Below are positions 8,306 through 15,993 of a stretch of DNA of 22,053 nucleotides, piece by piece; position 1 is the first letter of the stretch; each line of letters opens with the position of its first letter. The stretch is from Lachnoclostridium sp. UBA3262. Lineage in GTDB: Bacteria > Bacillota > Clostridia > Lachnospirales > Lachnospiraceae. Made by a program: the position numbers and the translations under genes. The stretch spans positions 1 through 22,053 of the forward strand of contig DEUM01000058.1 of the NCBI GenBank assembly GCA_002362575.1. Reading direction: 5' to 3'. Below the pieces are notes generated by a model. That model made no database searches. It saw only the letters and a list, made by a program, of their open reading frames with translations, and had not been told where the DNA came from.

Positions 8306-8683
8306 TTACTCAAATACTTTTGCTACACGACTCAGCAGTTCCTCTGGCTCAAACGGTTTCCTTACATAGCCAACCGCTCCCAGCGTCCCGGCATGCACAA
8401 CATCCTTTTTATCTCCGGATGCAGTCAGGAAGATAACCGGAAGGTCTTTGTATTCACTGAACATACGAATCTTTTCTAAGGTTTCCATTCCACTCAGGTT
8501 TGGCATCTCAATATCCAGAAGTACTAAATCAATATCTTCGTTCTGAATTTTACCGATTCCCTCGTAACCAGAACTTGCCAATACTACCTCATAGGAATTC
8601 TGTTTCAGAATGTACTCTGCCATTCTCAAATACATTGCATCATTATCCACTACCAAAATACGTTTACTCTTAGGTTCACTCAT
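8306..8683 (-). CDS. Stand-alone CheY-like response regulator
   Basis: A 125-residue single REC domain with no output domain. The acidic pocket is at VVDNDA (Asp13, Asp15), the phospho-acceptor is Asp57 in VLLDIEMP, the conserved Thr lies in VIFLTASGD and the Lys in GYVRKPF near residue 109. It spans the whole protein, so it must act by protein-protein contact or as a phosphate carrier. AAGGAGAGG sits just before the ATG. It is first in a two-gene operon with the hybrid kinase, and a promoter is visible upstream. Probably it accepts phosphate from the kinase's Hpt domain; its target is unknown. Confidence 0.92.
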   Translation of the reverse strand: MSEPKSKRILVVDNDAMYLRMAEYILKQNSYEVVLASSGYEGIGKIQNEDIDLVLLDIEMPNLSGMETLEKIRMFSEYKDLPVIFLTASGDKKDVVHAGTLGAVGYVRKPFEPEELLSRVAKVFE

Positions 8684-8744
8684 AGCCCTCTCCTTATTGT
8701 TTTTTTGCGAAATATGCCTAATATATCCGCAGTGATATATAAAA

Positions 8745-8772
8745 ATTATATAAAAAAATAAAAATTTTTAAA
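8745..8772 (-). promoter_or_regulatory. Candidate promoter of the response regulator / hybrid kinase operon
   Basis: A perfect TATAAT (8745-8750) in a strongly A+T-rich tract, with TTTAAA (8767-8772) 16 bases upstream as a four-of-six -35. It lies about 60 bases before the regulator ATG. AT-rich composition makes chance matches likely, so confidence is moderate. Confidence 0.45.
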
Positions 8773-8813
8773 GTATTAGGGAACCATTTGCAGTTTTTGG
8801 GGTACACTTTGTC

Positions 8814-10091
8814 TTATTTCTCCAGTTTGACCATCACATCCAGCACAAAAAAACCATTTTCCGTATAGCAGACCATATCTCCGCCAATTCGCTCTGACAT
8901 CTCCTTTATCGTGGGAAGCCCGAAGCCATGTCCCTGCTCCGTTTTGCTGGTAGGAACCATCGCCCCCCGCTCCACATGCAGGTCATCCGGACACCGGTTC
9001 TTAATCCGAAGCAAAAGATACGCCTTGTGATACTGCATGCGTACGGAAACCTGTCGCTTTTCTTTCTCAAGCTTCATACAGGCTTCATATGCATTTTCCA
9101 TTCCGTTTGCCAGTATCTGACACAATTCCACATAGGGCAGTTCCTCATCTCCCAGCTGTACATTCACGTTACACACTGCCGAAATTTCTTCCAGTTTCCG
9201 GCTGTAATAAACAAGCGTCGCATTGATATATGGATTCGCACAGAACTGTCCCAATAAAGCATCCATCTCTCCATCTACGACTGCCAGATACTCTAGTGCC
9301 TCCTGTGTTTTCCCGGATGCAAGCAGACCAGACAGTGTAGCTGTGTAGCCCTTCATGTCATGCTTCATCTTCCGGATGTTCTGCTGATTGTCAAGCCGTG
9401 CCTCCAGCGTATTCTTCTGCTCCCTTAAATGACTCTCGATTCGCTGGTTTATGAGAAGCTGGCGCTGACGATACAGGGCGGCAAAAATCGTTGCATAAGT
9501 CATAGGCATCAATAGCATAATCAATATAACGGCCGGAAGTTCCTGTGGTCTTTTCGTCACGACTACCGGATAATTCGATATGACAGCAAGCAGAAGATAA
9601 TAAAGCCCTGTCATCCCTGCAAAAAGCCCCCATCTCCCCTTCACTGACTCCTGCAATTCCCTATACGGCTTCCTTATATAGCGATACGCTATCCATTCTA
9701 TCAGCGGGAACAATAGGAGTCGTCCAACAAACATCAGGATATATTGCTGCCCCCCGAAATAGAAATCTGCAATATTGGTCACAACAATAATCCAATAGGA
9801 TACCGTATCTGCAAGACAGAATGTAAAATAGAACTGCCCCTTCCTATTTTCCGCCATGAGCCAGAAAAATAAAAGGCTTGGCAGGGTGCAGGTCAGCACA
9901 AAGATCTTTCCCATGAACTCCGCTCCATATAAAATCAATCCCACTACATTCAAAAGCGCCAACGGTCCCATAAAGATCCCCGTCATAATAAAGGTTTTCC
10001 TCTGGGAGTAACGGGAACGGTATAGAAGTATAAACAAAATCAGTATATGAAACAGTGACCAAAGTATAGATAAATCCCTCAATATTGTCAT
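8814..10091 (-). CDS. GHKL-type sensor histidine kinase (AgrC/quorum-sensing-like)
   Basis: A 425-residue kinase. Residues 1-205 contain six or seven membrane segments with short loops. A coiled region (about 205-240) leads to His244 in KMKHDMKGY, the short helical phospho-acceptor region typical of AgrC-like kinases. The C-terminal GHKL ATPase (about 318-425, HATPase_c_5) has the N-box LANGMENAYEAC and the G-box GHGFGLPTIKEM. GAGGAGG precedes the ATG. It begins 47 bp after the amino acid ABC ATPase gene with no terminator between, so it is likely the last gene of that operon. Kinases of this class normally pair with a LytTR response regulator, and none is in the window. The ligand could be a peptide, but that is inference. 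Confidence 0.88.
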   Translation of the reverse strand: MTILRDLSILWSLFHILILFILLYRSRYSQRKTFIMTGIFMGPLALLNVVGLILYGAEFMGKIFVLTCTLPSLLFFWLMAENRKGQFYFTFCLADTVSYWIIVVTNIADFYFGGQQYILMFVGRLLLFPLIEWIAYRYIRKPYRELQESVKGRWGLFAGMTGLYYLLLAVISNYPVVVTKRPQELPAVILIMLLMPMTYATIFAALYRQRQLLINQRIESHLREQKNTLEARLDNQQNIRKMKHDMKGYTATLSGLLASGKTQEALEYLAVVDGEMDALLGQFCANPYINATLVYYSRKLEEISAVCNVNVQLGDEELPYVELCQILANGMENAYEACMKLEKEKRQVSVRMQYHKAYLLLRIKNRCPDDLHVERGAMVPTSKTEQGHGFGLPTIKEMSERIGGDMVCYTENGFFVLDVMVKLEK

Positions 10092-10138
10092 TGCTACTAT
10101 TCCTCCTCAATATTCATTTTCTGACTCTAGCACTGTCA

Positions 10139-10885
10139 CTATAATACTTTATTCAGAAAATCAATGGTTCTGGACTCCTTCGGATTATTGATTACTTCCT
10201 CCGGCGTTCCCTCCTCAATAATATATCCCCCATCCATAAAGATAACACGGTCCGCCACCTCTCTGGCAAACCCAATCTCATGAGTTACAATCCCCATCGT
10301 CATGCCGGCTGCTGCCAAATCTTTCATGACCTGAAGCACCTCTCCTACCATCTCAGGATCTAATGCCGATGTCGGCTCATCAAAAAGCATTATGTCCGGA
10401 TTCATACACAGCGATCTGGCTATCGCCACACGCTGCTTTTGCCCTCCCGAAAGCTGTGAAGGATATGCATGCGCCTTATCGGACAGTCCTACCCTTTCAA
10501 GCATTTTCATTGCCTGTTCTTCTGCTTCCGTTTTCGATACTTTCTTTAGTTCGACCGGCGCAAGCATCAAATTTTTCAACACGTCCATATTATTAAATAA
10601 ATTGAAATGCTGGAACACCATTCCGATTTCTTCTCTTGCTTTATTGATATCACAGCTCTTATCTGTTAAGTTATTTCCATCCACAATCACTTCGCCGTCC
10701 GTAATTGTTTCCAAGAGATTCAGACACCTTAAAAAAGTCGACTTGCCGCTCCCTGAAGGACCGATGATAACAACAACCTCCCCTTCGTAAATATCTGTAC
10801 TAATATCTTTTAGCACTTCCAGTTTCCCAAAACTTTTTTTCAAATGTGAAACATGTATTTTTACAGCATTTTTATTCTCGTCCAC
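10139..10885 (-). CDS. Polar amino acid ABC transporter, ATP-binding protein
   Basis: A 248-residue ATPase of the GlnQ/HisP family energising the adjacent permease. Walker A is GPSGSGKST, the Q-loop is MVFQHFNLF, the ABC signature is LSGGQKQRVAIA, Walker B is IMLFDEPTSALDPE, and the switch His is in IVTHEIGFA. It is full length. The start is a GTG at 10885, which overlaps the permease stop by 14 bp, with AGGAGG seven bases upstream. The in-between ATG is in the permease frame and is not its start. The coupled arrangement suggests equal production of permease and ATPase. Confidence 0.95.
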   Translation of the reverse strand: MDENKNAVKIHVSHLKKSFGKLEVLKDISTDIYEGEVVVIIGPSGSGKSTFLRCLNLLETITDGEVIVDGNNLTDKSCDINKAREEIGMVFQHFNLFNNMDVLKNLMLAPVELKKVSKTEAEEQAMKMLERVGLSDKAHAYPSQLSGGQKQRVAIARSLCMNPDIMLFDEPTSALDPEMVGEVLQVMKDLAAAGMTMGIVTHEIGFAREVADRVIFMDGGYIIEEGTPEEVINNPKESRTIDFLNKVL

Positions 10886-11543
10886 GGTTCATCCTCCTCT
10901 CAAGGTATTTTGCAAATTTAGATAATATCGTGATAACAATAAAGTACATGATACCGACAATAATCCAGACCTGAAATGACTTAAATGTAATCGCAACTAC
11001 ATTTTTTGCTGTATTGACCAACTCAGGGAATCCTATTACAGAAAGAATGGATGTATCCTTCAACGTAATGATGAACTGATTGATAATACTGGGAATCATT
11101 GTCTTTATTGCCTGTGGAAGAACTACCTTCTGCATCGCCTTCCAGTATGGAAGTCCAAGACTTCTTGCGGCTTCCATCTGTCCTTTATCTACTGACTGGA
11201 TACCCGCCCGGATAATTTCTGCCATATACGCACCACAGTTTAATGCCAGACAGATGGTACCTGCCTGAAGCGCTGTCAGATTAAACGAAACTCCTATCAT
11301 CGTGTTGAAACAATACGGAACACCAAAAAACACAAAGTATGCCAGAACAATCATAGGCACACCTCTGATAACATCTACAAATATTGTTGCAATGATATTG
11401 CAGGCTTTATTTTTCAGTACACTCAGCAAACCAAATATCAAACCTAAAATGCATGCAAAAAACAATCCACATAACGCCATCTCCAACGTTTTGAACATTG
11501 CCCTTAACAGCAGTTCACCATAGGAACGAATGATTAAAAGCAT
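10872..11543 (-). CDS. Polar amino acid ABC transporter, permease
   Basis: A 223-residue inner-membrane component of the HisMQ/GlnP family, with about five membrane helices and the cytoplasmic EAA loop EAARSLGLPYWKAMQKVVLPQA that docks on the ATPase. I start it at the ATG at 11543, with AAAGGAG ten bases upstream. A longer frame to 11594 would add 17 residues that run through the terminator-like hairpin and the ribosome binding site, so it is unlikely. Only one permease gene is present, so it probably works as a homodimer. It is preceded by the binding protein and overlaps the ATPase gene. Confidence 0.95.
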   Translation of the reverse strand: MLLIIRSYGELLLRAMFKTLEMALCGLFFACILGLIFGLLSVLKNKACNIIATIFVDVIRGVPMIVLAYFVFFGVPYCFNTMIGVSFNLTALQAGTICLALNCGAYMAEIIRAGIQSVDKGQMEAARSLGLPYWKAMQKVVLPQAIKTMIPSIINQFIITLKDTSILSVIGFPELVNTAKNVVAITFKSFQVWIIVGIMYFIVITILSKFAKYLERRMNRGRE

Positions 11544-11558
11544 ATATTTTCTCCTTTC

Positions 11559-11590
11559 AAAAAACAAGACACCATTAACATGATGTCTTG
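11559..11590 (-). terminator. Terminator-like hairpin between binding protein and permease genes
   Basis: On the minus strand CAAGACATCA and TGGTGTCTTG pair over ten positions (one G-U), with a six-base loop, followed directly by TTTTTT. It lies 23 bases after the binding-protein stop. Its T-run ends just before the permease ribosome binding site. Such hairpins let binding protein mRNA exceed permease mRNA, by partial termination or 3'-end protection. Confidence 0.75.
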
Positions 11591-11613
11591 CCAAATTACT
11601 TCATTTTCAATTA

Positions 11614-12399
11614 TTACTTTCCAAGATACTTAGAAATAATTTCATCATATTTACCACTTTTCTTTATGTTCGCCAGACCGGCGTTAAACTTATCAAGCAA
11701 TTCCTGATTCGCACTGTTAAAAATTGCAAAACCATAAGGAGAACCTTCATTCTCTGAACCTTCAACAATCTTCATAGCCAGCTCTCCATCTTTGATAGAA
11801 GCCGCCATAATCGGTGTATCTTCGAAACATGCCACAGCCTGCTTGCCGGAAACTGCCTGATACATAGTAGGTGAATCTTCAAAATATGAAACTGTAAAAT
11901 CATATTTTCCCTTAATGCTCTCTGCATATGTAGCACCCTGTGTACCTGTTTTAACAGCTACCTGCTTGCCCTTTAAATCTTCAAAAGAGGTAATAGCAGA
12001 ATTAGACGCTACTGCCATACACTGCGTAGCTGTATAATAGCCGTCTGAGAAAATCCAGCCGGATTTTTTACGGTCTTCCGTAATCGAAGCACCGGCAATC
12101 ATACCATCTGCCTGATTTGCCTGACACGCTGCAATCGCCGCATCCCAGCCAAGGCTTTTAAGCTCGTACTCAAATCCCTGATCTTCTGCAATTGCCGCCA
12201 AAATATCAACGTCAATACCTACAAAATTACCCTGTGCATCTGTGAATTCAAATGGCTTAAACACTGTATCTGTAGCAATAACCCATTTCTTTGCGTTTGT
12301 GTCTTTTCCCGAATCATCTGCTGTACCTTCAGAACCACACCCGGTAAGCGCTGAAGTTACCATAATCACACTTAACAATAAAGCTAAAAATTTTTTCAT
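11614..12399 (-). CDS. Polar amino acid ABC transporter, substrate-binding lipoprotein
   Basis: A 261-residue extracellular binding protein (SBP_bac_3). The signal peptide ends in the lipobox LTGC with lipidated Cys21. A Ser/Asp/Lys-rich spacer follows, then the first lobe begins at WVIATDTVFKPFEFTDAQG. The motif DGMIAGASITEDRK contains the Arg that in this family grips the ligand carboxylate, and GTQGATYAE is the second-lobe loop. The substrate is a polar amino acid (Gln, Glu, His, Arg or cystine type); the sequence alone does not decide. It leads a four-gene operon with permease, ATPase and a GHKL kinase, from a strong promoter immediately upstream, and is followed by a hairpin that should favour its mRNA over the rest. 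Confidence 0.95.
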   Translation of the reverse strand: MKKFLALLLSVIMVTSALTGCGSEGTADDSGKDTNAKKWVIATDTVFKPFEFTDAQGNFVGIDVDILAAIAEDQGFEYELKSLGWDAAIAACQANQADGMIAGASITEDRKKSGWIFSDGYYTATQCMAVASNSAITSFEDLKGKQVAVKTGTQGATYAESIKGKYDFTVSYFEDSPTMYQAVSGKQAVACFEDTPIMAASIKDGELAMKIVEGSENEGSPYGFAIFNSANQELLDKFNAGLANIKKSGKYDEIISKYLGK

Positions 12400-12438
12400 C
12401 TTAGATATCTCCTATCATTATTTTGTTCACCTTCAAGC

Positions 12439-12467
12439 ATTATATTATAAAAACATAACCAAGTCAA
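12439..12467 (-). promoter_or_regulatory. Strong sigma-A promoter of the amino acid ABC operon
   Basis: TTGACT (12462-12467) and a perfect TATAAT (12439-12444) are separated by exactly 17 bases. The -10 lies about 40 bases before the binding-protein ATG. The -35 begins only nine bases after the sortase stop codon, and no terminator lies between. Confidence 0.75.
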
Positions 12468-12475
12468 ATTTAATT

Positions 12476-13228
12476 TTAGGGAAGGGGTGAGATTTCGATT
12501 AATTTCGCATGAATAACTCTCCTTTTGTTCGTTCCAGCTGCCCCTGCACAGGTGGAGAGCGTCAGAATATGATCGTCTGCCGTGACTGGAACATCCAGCT
12601 TCCGAAAACTTCGGACTGTTATTTCTCTCAAAAAATCAGTATAAGCTGCTGCATCAGAAAAAGAAGTGGTAATATAATACTCCTCCTTCTCCACTACATA
12701 ATAGCTGAATATCTTATATTTCCTTAAATGCTGCTCCAAATCGATTACCCTGATAATATCACGTTCTGAACTCTCCCAGAACTTTTCCTGAAATACATCC
12801 TTTAGAGAGCCAAACATCGTGCGATCCAGCATATTATGACCATAAATCACCACATTCCTGTCATCAAAGGATTCATTGCGGTAGTCCATAAAAAGAGAAC
12901 CGGCTGCATTTTCCTTTCTCATAAATGAATGTTTCAAATAATATGAATTATCATTGGTCTGGACAAGGGGATTATTCACATGCGAATCATTAAATGTAAT
13001 CCAGCCAATGGCATCTGCATTGATTCGCTTTAATTTTTCCGAATCAATTTGTTTCGTAACTGGCTTACCCTCATCACCTTCCGACATTCTTTGGGTAACT
13101 TCCCGAATGACTTCCTCGTTTTCTCTTGCATTTTGTCCGGCATCTTTATGATAAGAAAACACAGCCATAGTAGAAAAAAGTAAAATTCCTGCAAACAACA
13201 TCATGCAAACAACATACACTACCTTCAT
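12476..13228 (-). CDS. srtB: Class B sortase
   Basis: A 250-residue membrane-anchored transpeptidase that cleaves a sorting motif and links surface proteins to the cell wall. One N-terminal membrane anchor (VVYVVCMMLFAGILLFST) is followed by the catalytic barrel. His131 (NVVIYGHNM), Cys227 in TLSTC and Arg236/237 (TNKRRVIHAKL) form the catalytic set, and the inserted helical region before the Cys is typical of class B. I start it at the ATG at 13228: AGAAGGA is well placed there, and this start falls one base after the upstream stop, whereas the longer frame would add 23 basic residues inside the upstream gene. It is co-transcribed with the SPQTG surface protein, its probable substrate; Clostridioides difficile SrtB recognises (S/P)PxTG-type signals. 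Confidence 0.93.
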   Translation of the reverse strand: MKVVYVVCMMLFAGILLFSTMAVFSYHKDAGQNARENEEVIREVTQRMSEGDEGKPVTKQIDSEKLKRINADAIGWITFNDSHVNNPLVQTNDNSYYLKHSFMRKENAAGSLFMDYRNESFDDRNVVIYGHNMLDRTMFGSLKDVFQEKFWESSERDIIRVIDLEQHLRKYKIFSYYVVEKEEYYITTSFSDAAAYTDFLREITVRSFRKLDVPVTADDHILTLSTCAGAAGTNKRRVIHAKLIEISPLP

Positions 13229-13229
13229 A

Positions 13230-15833
13230 CTATTCCTTCTCCCATGTCTTTTCCCTTTTTCGATTCGCAGAGGATTGCTGTTTTCTCCACTCCTCATAGA
13301 AAAAAGTAAGAATCAGCATACAGAGTACTGACAAAAACGCAGAGGCATACATCCAGAGGATGTGGCTGCCCGTCTGCGGGCTTGTCGTTCTCGCATTTTC
13401 TGGCTTTTTCGTCTCCTTTGGTCTCTCGGTCTCCTCCGGCTCTTCCGTCTCCTTTGGCTTCTCGGTCTCCTCCGGCTCTTCCATCTCCTTTGGCTTCTCG
13501 GTCTCCTCCGGCTTTTCCGTCTCCTTTGGCTTCTCGGTCTCCTCCGGCTTTTCGGTCTCTTTTGGTTTCTCGGTCTCCTCCGGCTTTTCTGTCTCCGTTG
13601 GTTTCTCGGTCGGTACGGATGGATCCGAACCTGACGTTTTATCTTCCTTTTTCCAGATTGCAGTATACTCACGTGCACCCATCGAACCCGACGGAATCTT
13701 CACGACAGCTTCTGTTCCCTCCAATTCTGTTCCCGTCCAGCCCACAAAGCTGTAGCCGCTTCGGGTAGGGTTATGTAAGATAATCTCTTTACTTTCTACA
13801 GTATAAATGCCAGGGTTTGTCTCGCCATCTTCCAATGTGCCTCCCTCCAGACGATAAGTAATGGGATAAGAAATTGGCTCAAACTCTGCCGTCACAGTCA
13901 CATTGTAATCCGGCATACTGAGTACATTTCCTTCTATCCCAACCGACACCGATTCATCGTCCGTCTGACAGGCTTTGAGAGAGCCCTCTTTTAACTGATA
14001 TCCCTCGTCTGGGACAAGTTTCAATATAATCCGGTCATCTTCCTCAAAAATTTCATTGTCCCCATCCGAACCGCCCGCATCTGATGTATACTGGATTTCC
14101 CCATATTCTGCCATGGTCGTCAGCCGAAATTTCCCCACGGTCACATTGCAGGACGCTGTCTCGTGATAAGGGGACACCGTCGTTGCCTTAATGAGAGCTG
14201 TTCCCTTTCCCACGGCAGTCACTTTTCCGTTTTCATCTACTATCGCCACGCTCTCATCAGATGAAGTCCATGTAACTTCATTTACCGGTGCATTATCCGG
14301 TGTTACCGATGCCATAAGCGTTGCGGTATCTCCCTTTGCTCTCAGCGAAAGGCTGTCTCTGTCAAGGGTTATGCCAACCGCCAGCACCATTACTATTTTT
14401 CCATCATAGGGGATAAGCGCATACTTTTCCATGTTATCAGCATACAGTTCCTTATCTTCGTTCTGTCTGTCATCACATAGCCGCTCAAAATCGCTCTTAG
14501 AAATCGCATAGCCTGTGCCCGGCACAATCATCTCACGATATGGATGCTCGTCCTCGTCAGGACGAATCCACCGGCTCATCCCCAGCTGCACCCCTTCTGC
14601 CAGCGCACCCGTGAGTCGAATCGGCGATGTCGCCTCAGAAGGGGTTTCATCCTCTGCTCCATCCAGATACAAATTATCAAACTGACCTGGGGCATCTCCT
14701 GCTGTATTGCCAAACACCTGAGGGTTTCCCTGCAACTCGATAACACTATACGGACTTCCCAGTATACCACCACCGTATAAGCCTGCCGTATTCTCTGTCA
14801 CTGTACCGCCATACAGCCTCAAGGTTCCGTGTAACACAGAAACACCGCTGCCACACTTTGCTGCATTTTCCTTTAAGGTACCTCCCTCCAACTGAACCTG
14901 TGTATATGCGCCCTGTATAAGGATGCCGCCTCCGTTTGATTCCGCTGTGTTATTCATAATTTTTCCATCTACTATGCGGACAGCTGCTGCTTTCGTACCC
15001 GCTGAGCCTCCTGCCACATAGATACCACCCCCGCCAGTTCGCTGTTCTTCCATCGTCGCATGATTGTCTGTAATCTTACCACCCAACATCTGGAGCACCC
15101 CAATATTTACATATACACCACCACCGTCATCCGCCTCACACCCATCAATGCTGCCGCCAGCTATTCCAAGCATGGCGCTCATATGGTTGGAACTGCTATT
15201 GACATCAATACCACCACCATGTCGCGCCTTACACCGTGTGATTCGGGAACCATCATATAGATAAACCTGTCCCTGCCTGATGTTGATTCCACCACCGCAC
15301 ATACTCTGAGACACATTTTCTGCATTTTTCAGTATCGCACCGCCTCGTATATCCAGACGCGCACCACCACTTACGCAGATTAGCGGATGATAAGCGGTAA
15401 CGCCCGCTTCCCTTCCACCATCCAGAATAATATCCTGCAGACTAAGCTGGCCGGCAGTAACAGTAAAGATTCTTCCACGATTTTTTCTGTCATCTGTATC
15501 CTGTCCCACATTTCTTATGACACAGGGCTTCTGAGTTTCATTGGAAGTGATTACTACTGATTTTTTAATGGTTATCTCGCTTGTGAGCGAAACATCTGAC
15601 AGAAGTACCACTACCCCTGAATTACTGACGTTCGCAATCGCCTCTGCAAATGAACCAACCTGCCAGTCCCCATTCTCATCCTGCCACTTCGCCTCATCCT
15701 GAGCCTGCGATTCTTCCACCAGACTATCTTCCGATTCTGCAAATACCGAAACTATGTAAGACAGTCCGGGACATGCTGCGAACAATATACCCAAAACAAG
15801 AACTCCTGCAATAAAACGAATTTTCCGTTTCAT
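13230..15833 (-). CDS. Sortase-anchored surface protein with beta-helix, Big_2, InlB-type repeat and Glu/Lys/Pro stalk
   Basis: An 867-residue cell-wall protein. The signal peptide is about residues 1-33. About 60-390 form a right-handed parallel beta-helix with repeated GGGI.(I/V) turns (GGGINI, GGGIDV, GGGVYV, GGGIYV, GGGILI, GGGILG). A Big_2 Ig-like domain follows (about 490-565, SSDESVAIVDENGKVTAVGKG), then a bacterial-repeat-like domain ending in DYNVTVTAEFEP and an InlB B-repeat (YRLEGGTLEDGE ... GYSFVGWTG). A stalk of twelve TEKPEE/TEKPKE hexapeptides precedes the sorting signal SPQTG, a hydrophobic helix and a Lys/Arg-rich tail. The ATG at 15833 is nine bases from AGGAGG and is preferred over the ATG at 15839, which is three. 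The role is probably adhesion or glycan binding; the beta-helix may instead be enzymatic. The sortase follows one base later. Confidence 0.92.
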   Translation of the reverse strand: MKRKIRFIAGVLVLGILFAACPGLSYIVSVFAESEDSLVEESQAQDEAKWQDENGDWQVGSFAEAIANVSNSGVVVLLSDVSLTSEITIKKSVVITSNETQKPCVIRNVGQDTDDRKNRGRIFTVTAGQLSLQDIILDGGREAGVTAYHPLICVSGGARLDIRGGAILKNAENVSQSMCGGGINIRQGQVYLYDGSRITRCKARHGGGIDVNSSSNHMSAMLGIAGGSIDGCEADDGGGVYVNIGVLQMLGGKITDNHATMEEQRTGGGGIYVAGGSAGTKAAAVRIVDGKIMNNTAESNGGGILIQGAYTQVQLEGGTLKENAAKCGSGVSVLHGTLRLYGGTVTENTAGLYGGGILGSPYSVIELQGNPQVFGNTAGDAPGQFDNLYLDGAEDETPSEATSPIRLTGALAEGVQLGMSRWIRPDEDEHPYREMIVPGTGYAISKSDFERLCDDRQNEDKELYADNMEKYALIPYDGKIVMVLAVGITLDRDSLSLRAKGDTATLMASVTPDNAPVNEVTWTSSDESVAIVDENGKVTAVGKGTALIKATTVSPYHETASCNVTVGKFRLTTMAEYGEIQYTSDAGGSDGDNEIFEEDDRIILKLVPDEGYQLKEGSLKACQTDDESVSVGIEGNVLSMPDYNVTVTAEFEPISYPITYRLEGGTLEDGETNPGIYTVESKEIILHNPTRSGYSFVGWTGTELEGTEAVVKIPSGSMGAREYTAIWKKEDKTSGSDPSVPTEKPTETEKPEETEKPKETEKPEETEKPKETEKPEETEKPKEMEEPEETEKPKETEEPEETERPKETKKPENARTTSPQTGSHILWMYASAFLSVLCMLILTFFYEEWRKQQSSANRKREKTWEKE
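13395..13610 (-). repeat. Tandem hexapeptide-coding repeat in the wall-spanning stalk
   Basis: About twelve 18-bp units encode TEKP(E/K)E-type hexapeptides, pairing into a near-36-bp higher-order unit (TEKPEE then TEKPKE). The DNA copies are close to identical in the middle and diverge towards the C-terminal end (MEEPEE, TEEPEE, TERPKE, TKKPE). Such tracts change length by slippage. On the opposite strand the tract leaves long open frames that are artefacts. Confidence 0.85.
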
Positions 15834-15876
15834 TTTCATATGCCTCCTATCTCGGTCTTTTCCTCATTTTTTCCTA

Positions 15877-15882
15877 ATTATA
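15877..15882 (-). promoter_or_regulatory. -10 element for the surface protein / sortase operon, no recognisable -35
   Basis: A perfect TATAAT preceded by TTGT. At 16-18 bases upstream the sequence reads CCTATA or similar, with at most two matches to TTGACA. This pattern suggests a promoter that needs an activator. A pair of 12-bp direct repeats ends about five bases upstream of where the -35 should be. Confidence 0.5.
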
Positions 15883-15910
15883 ACAAAAAAAACTGAAAAT
15901 ATAGGACTCT

Positions 15911-15943
15911 GGCAGATTTGGTAGCTTTTTAGGCAGATTTGGT
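15911..15943. promoter_or_regulatory. 12-bp direct repeat with 21-bp period, candidate activator (LytTR-type) site
   Basis: GGCAGATTTGGT occurs at 15911-15922 and again, identically, at 15932-15943, separated by nine bases. Two helical turns between copies place both on the same face of the DNA. LytTR-family regulators such as VirR and AgrA bind direct repeats with about this spacing upstream of weak -35 regions. The regulator identity is inference; the repeat itself is exact. Confidence 0.5.
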
Positions 15944-15965
15944 CAAATAAAATTTCAGGAGACGC

Positions 15966-15993
15966 AAAAAAGAGAGTGAATTCAATCACTCCC
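15966..15993 (-). terminator. Intrinsic terminator overlapping the end of the DUF4405 pseudogene
   Basis: GGGAGTGA and TCACTCTC (minus strand) form an eight-pair stem with one G-U and a six-base loop, followed by TTTTTT. It overlaps the original TGA stop of the broken membrane-protein gene and closes the flavodoxin / alcohol dehydrogenase block. Confidence 0.75.

Noticed and set aside
8774..8813. Possible terminator after the GHKL kinase gene
   Set aside because: Only a five-pair stem (AAAGT/ACTTT) can be drawn, with a long loop. Not convincing.
11544..11594. Seventeen-residue N-terminal extension of the permease
   Set aside because: It runs through the hairpin, T-run and ribosome binding site. 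The inner ATG has a proper site and begins a typical family N-terminus.
13229..13297. Twenty-three-residue N-terminal extension of the sortase
   Set aside because: It overlaps the upstream coding sequence, and a good ribosome binding site serves the ATG at 13228.
13360..13768. Long open frames on the plus strand across the surface-protein stalk, rich in Ser/Phe/Gly or Leu/Arg
   Set aside because: They are antisense reflections of the 18-bp tandem repeat. They have no ribosome binding site and no sensible composition.
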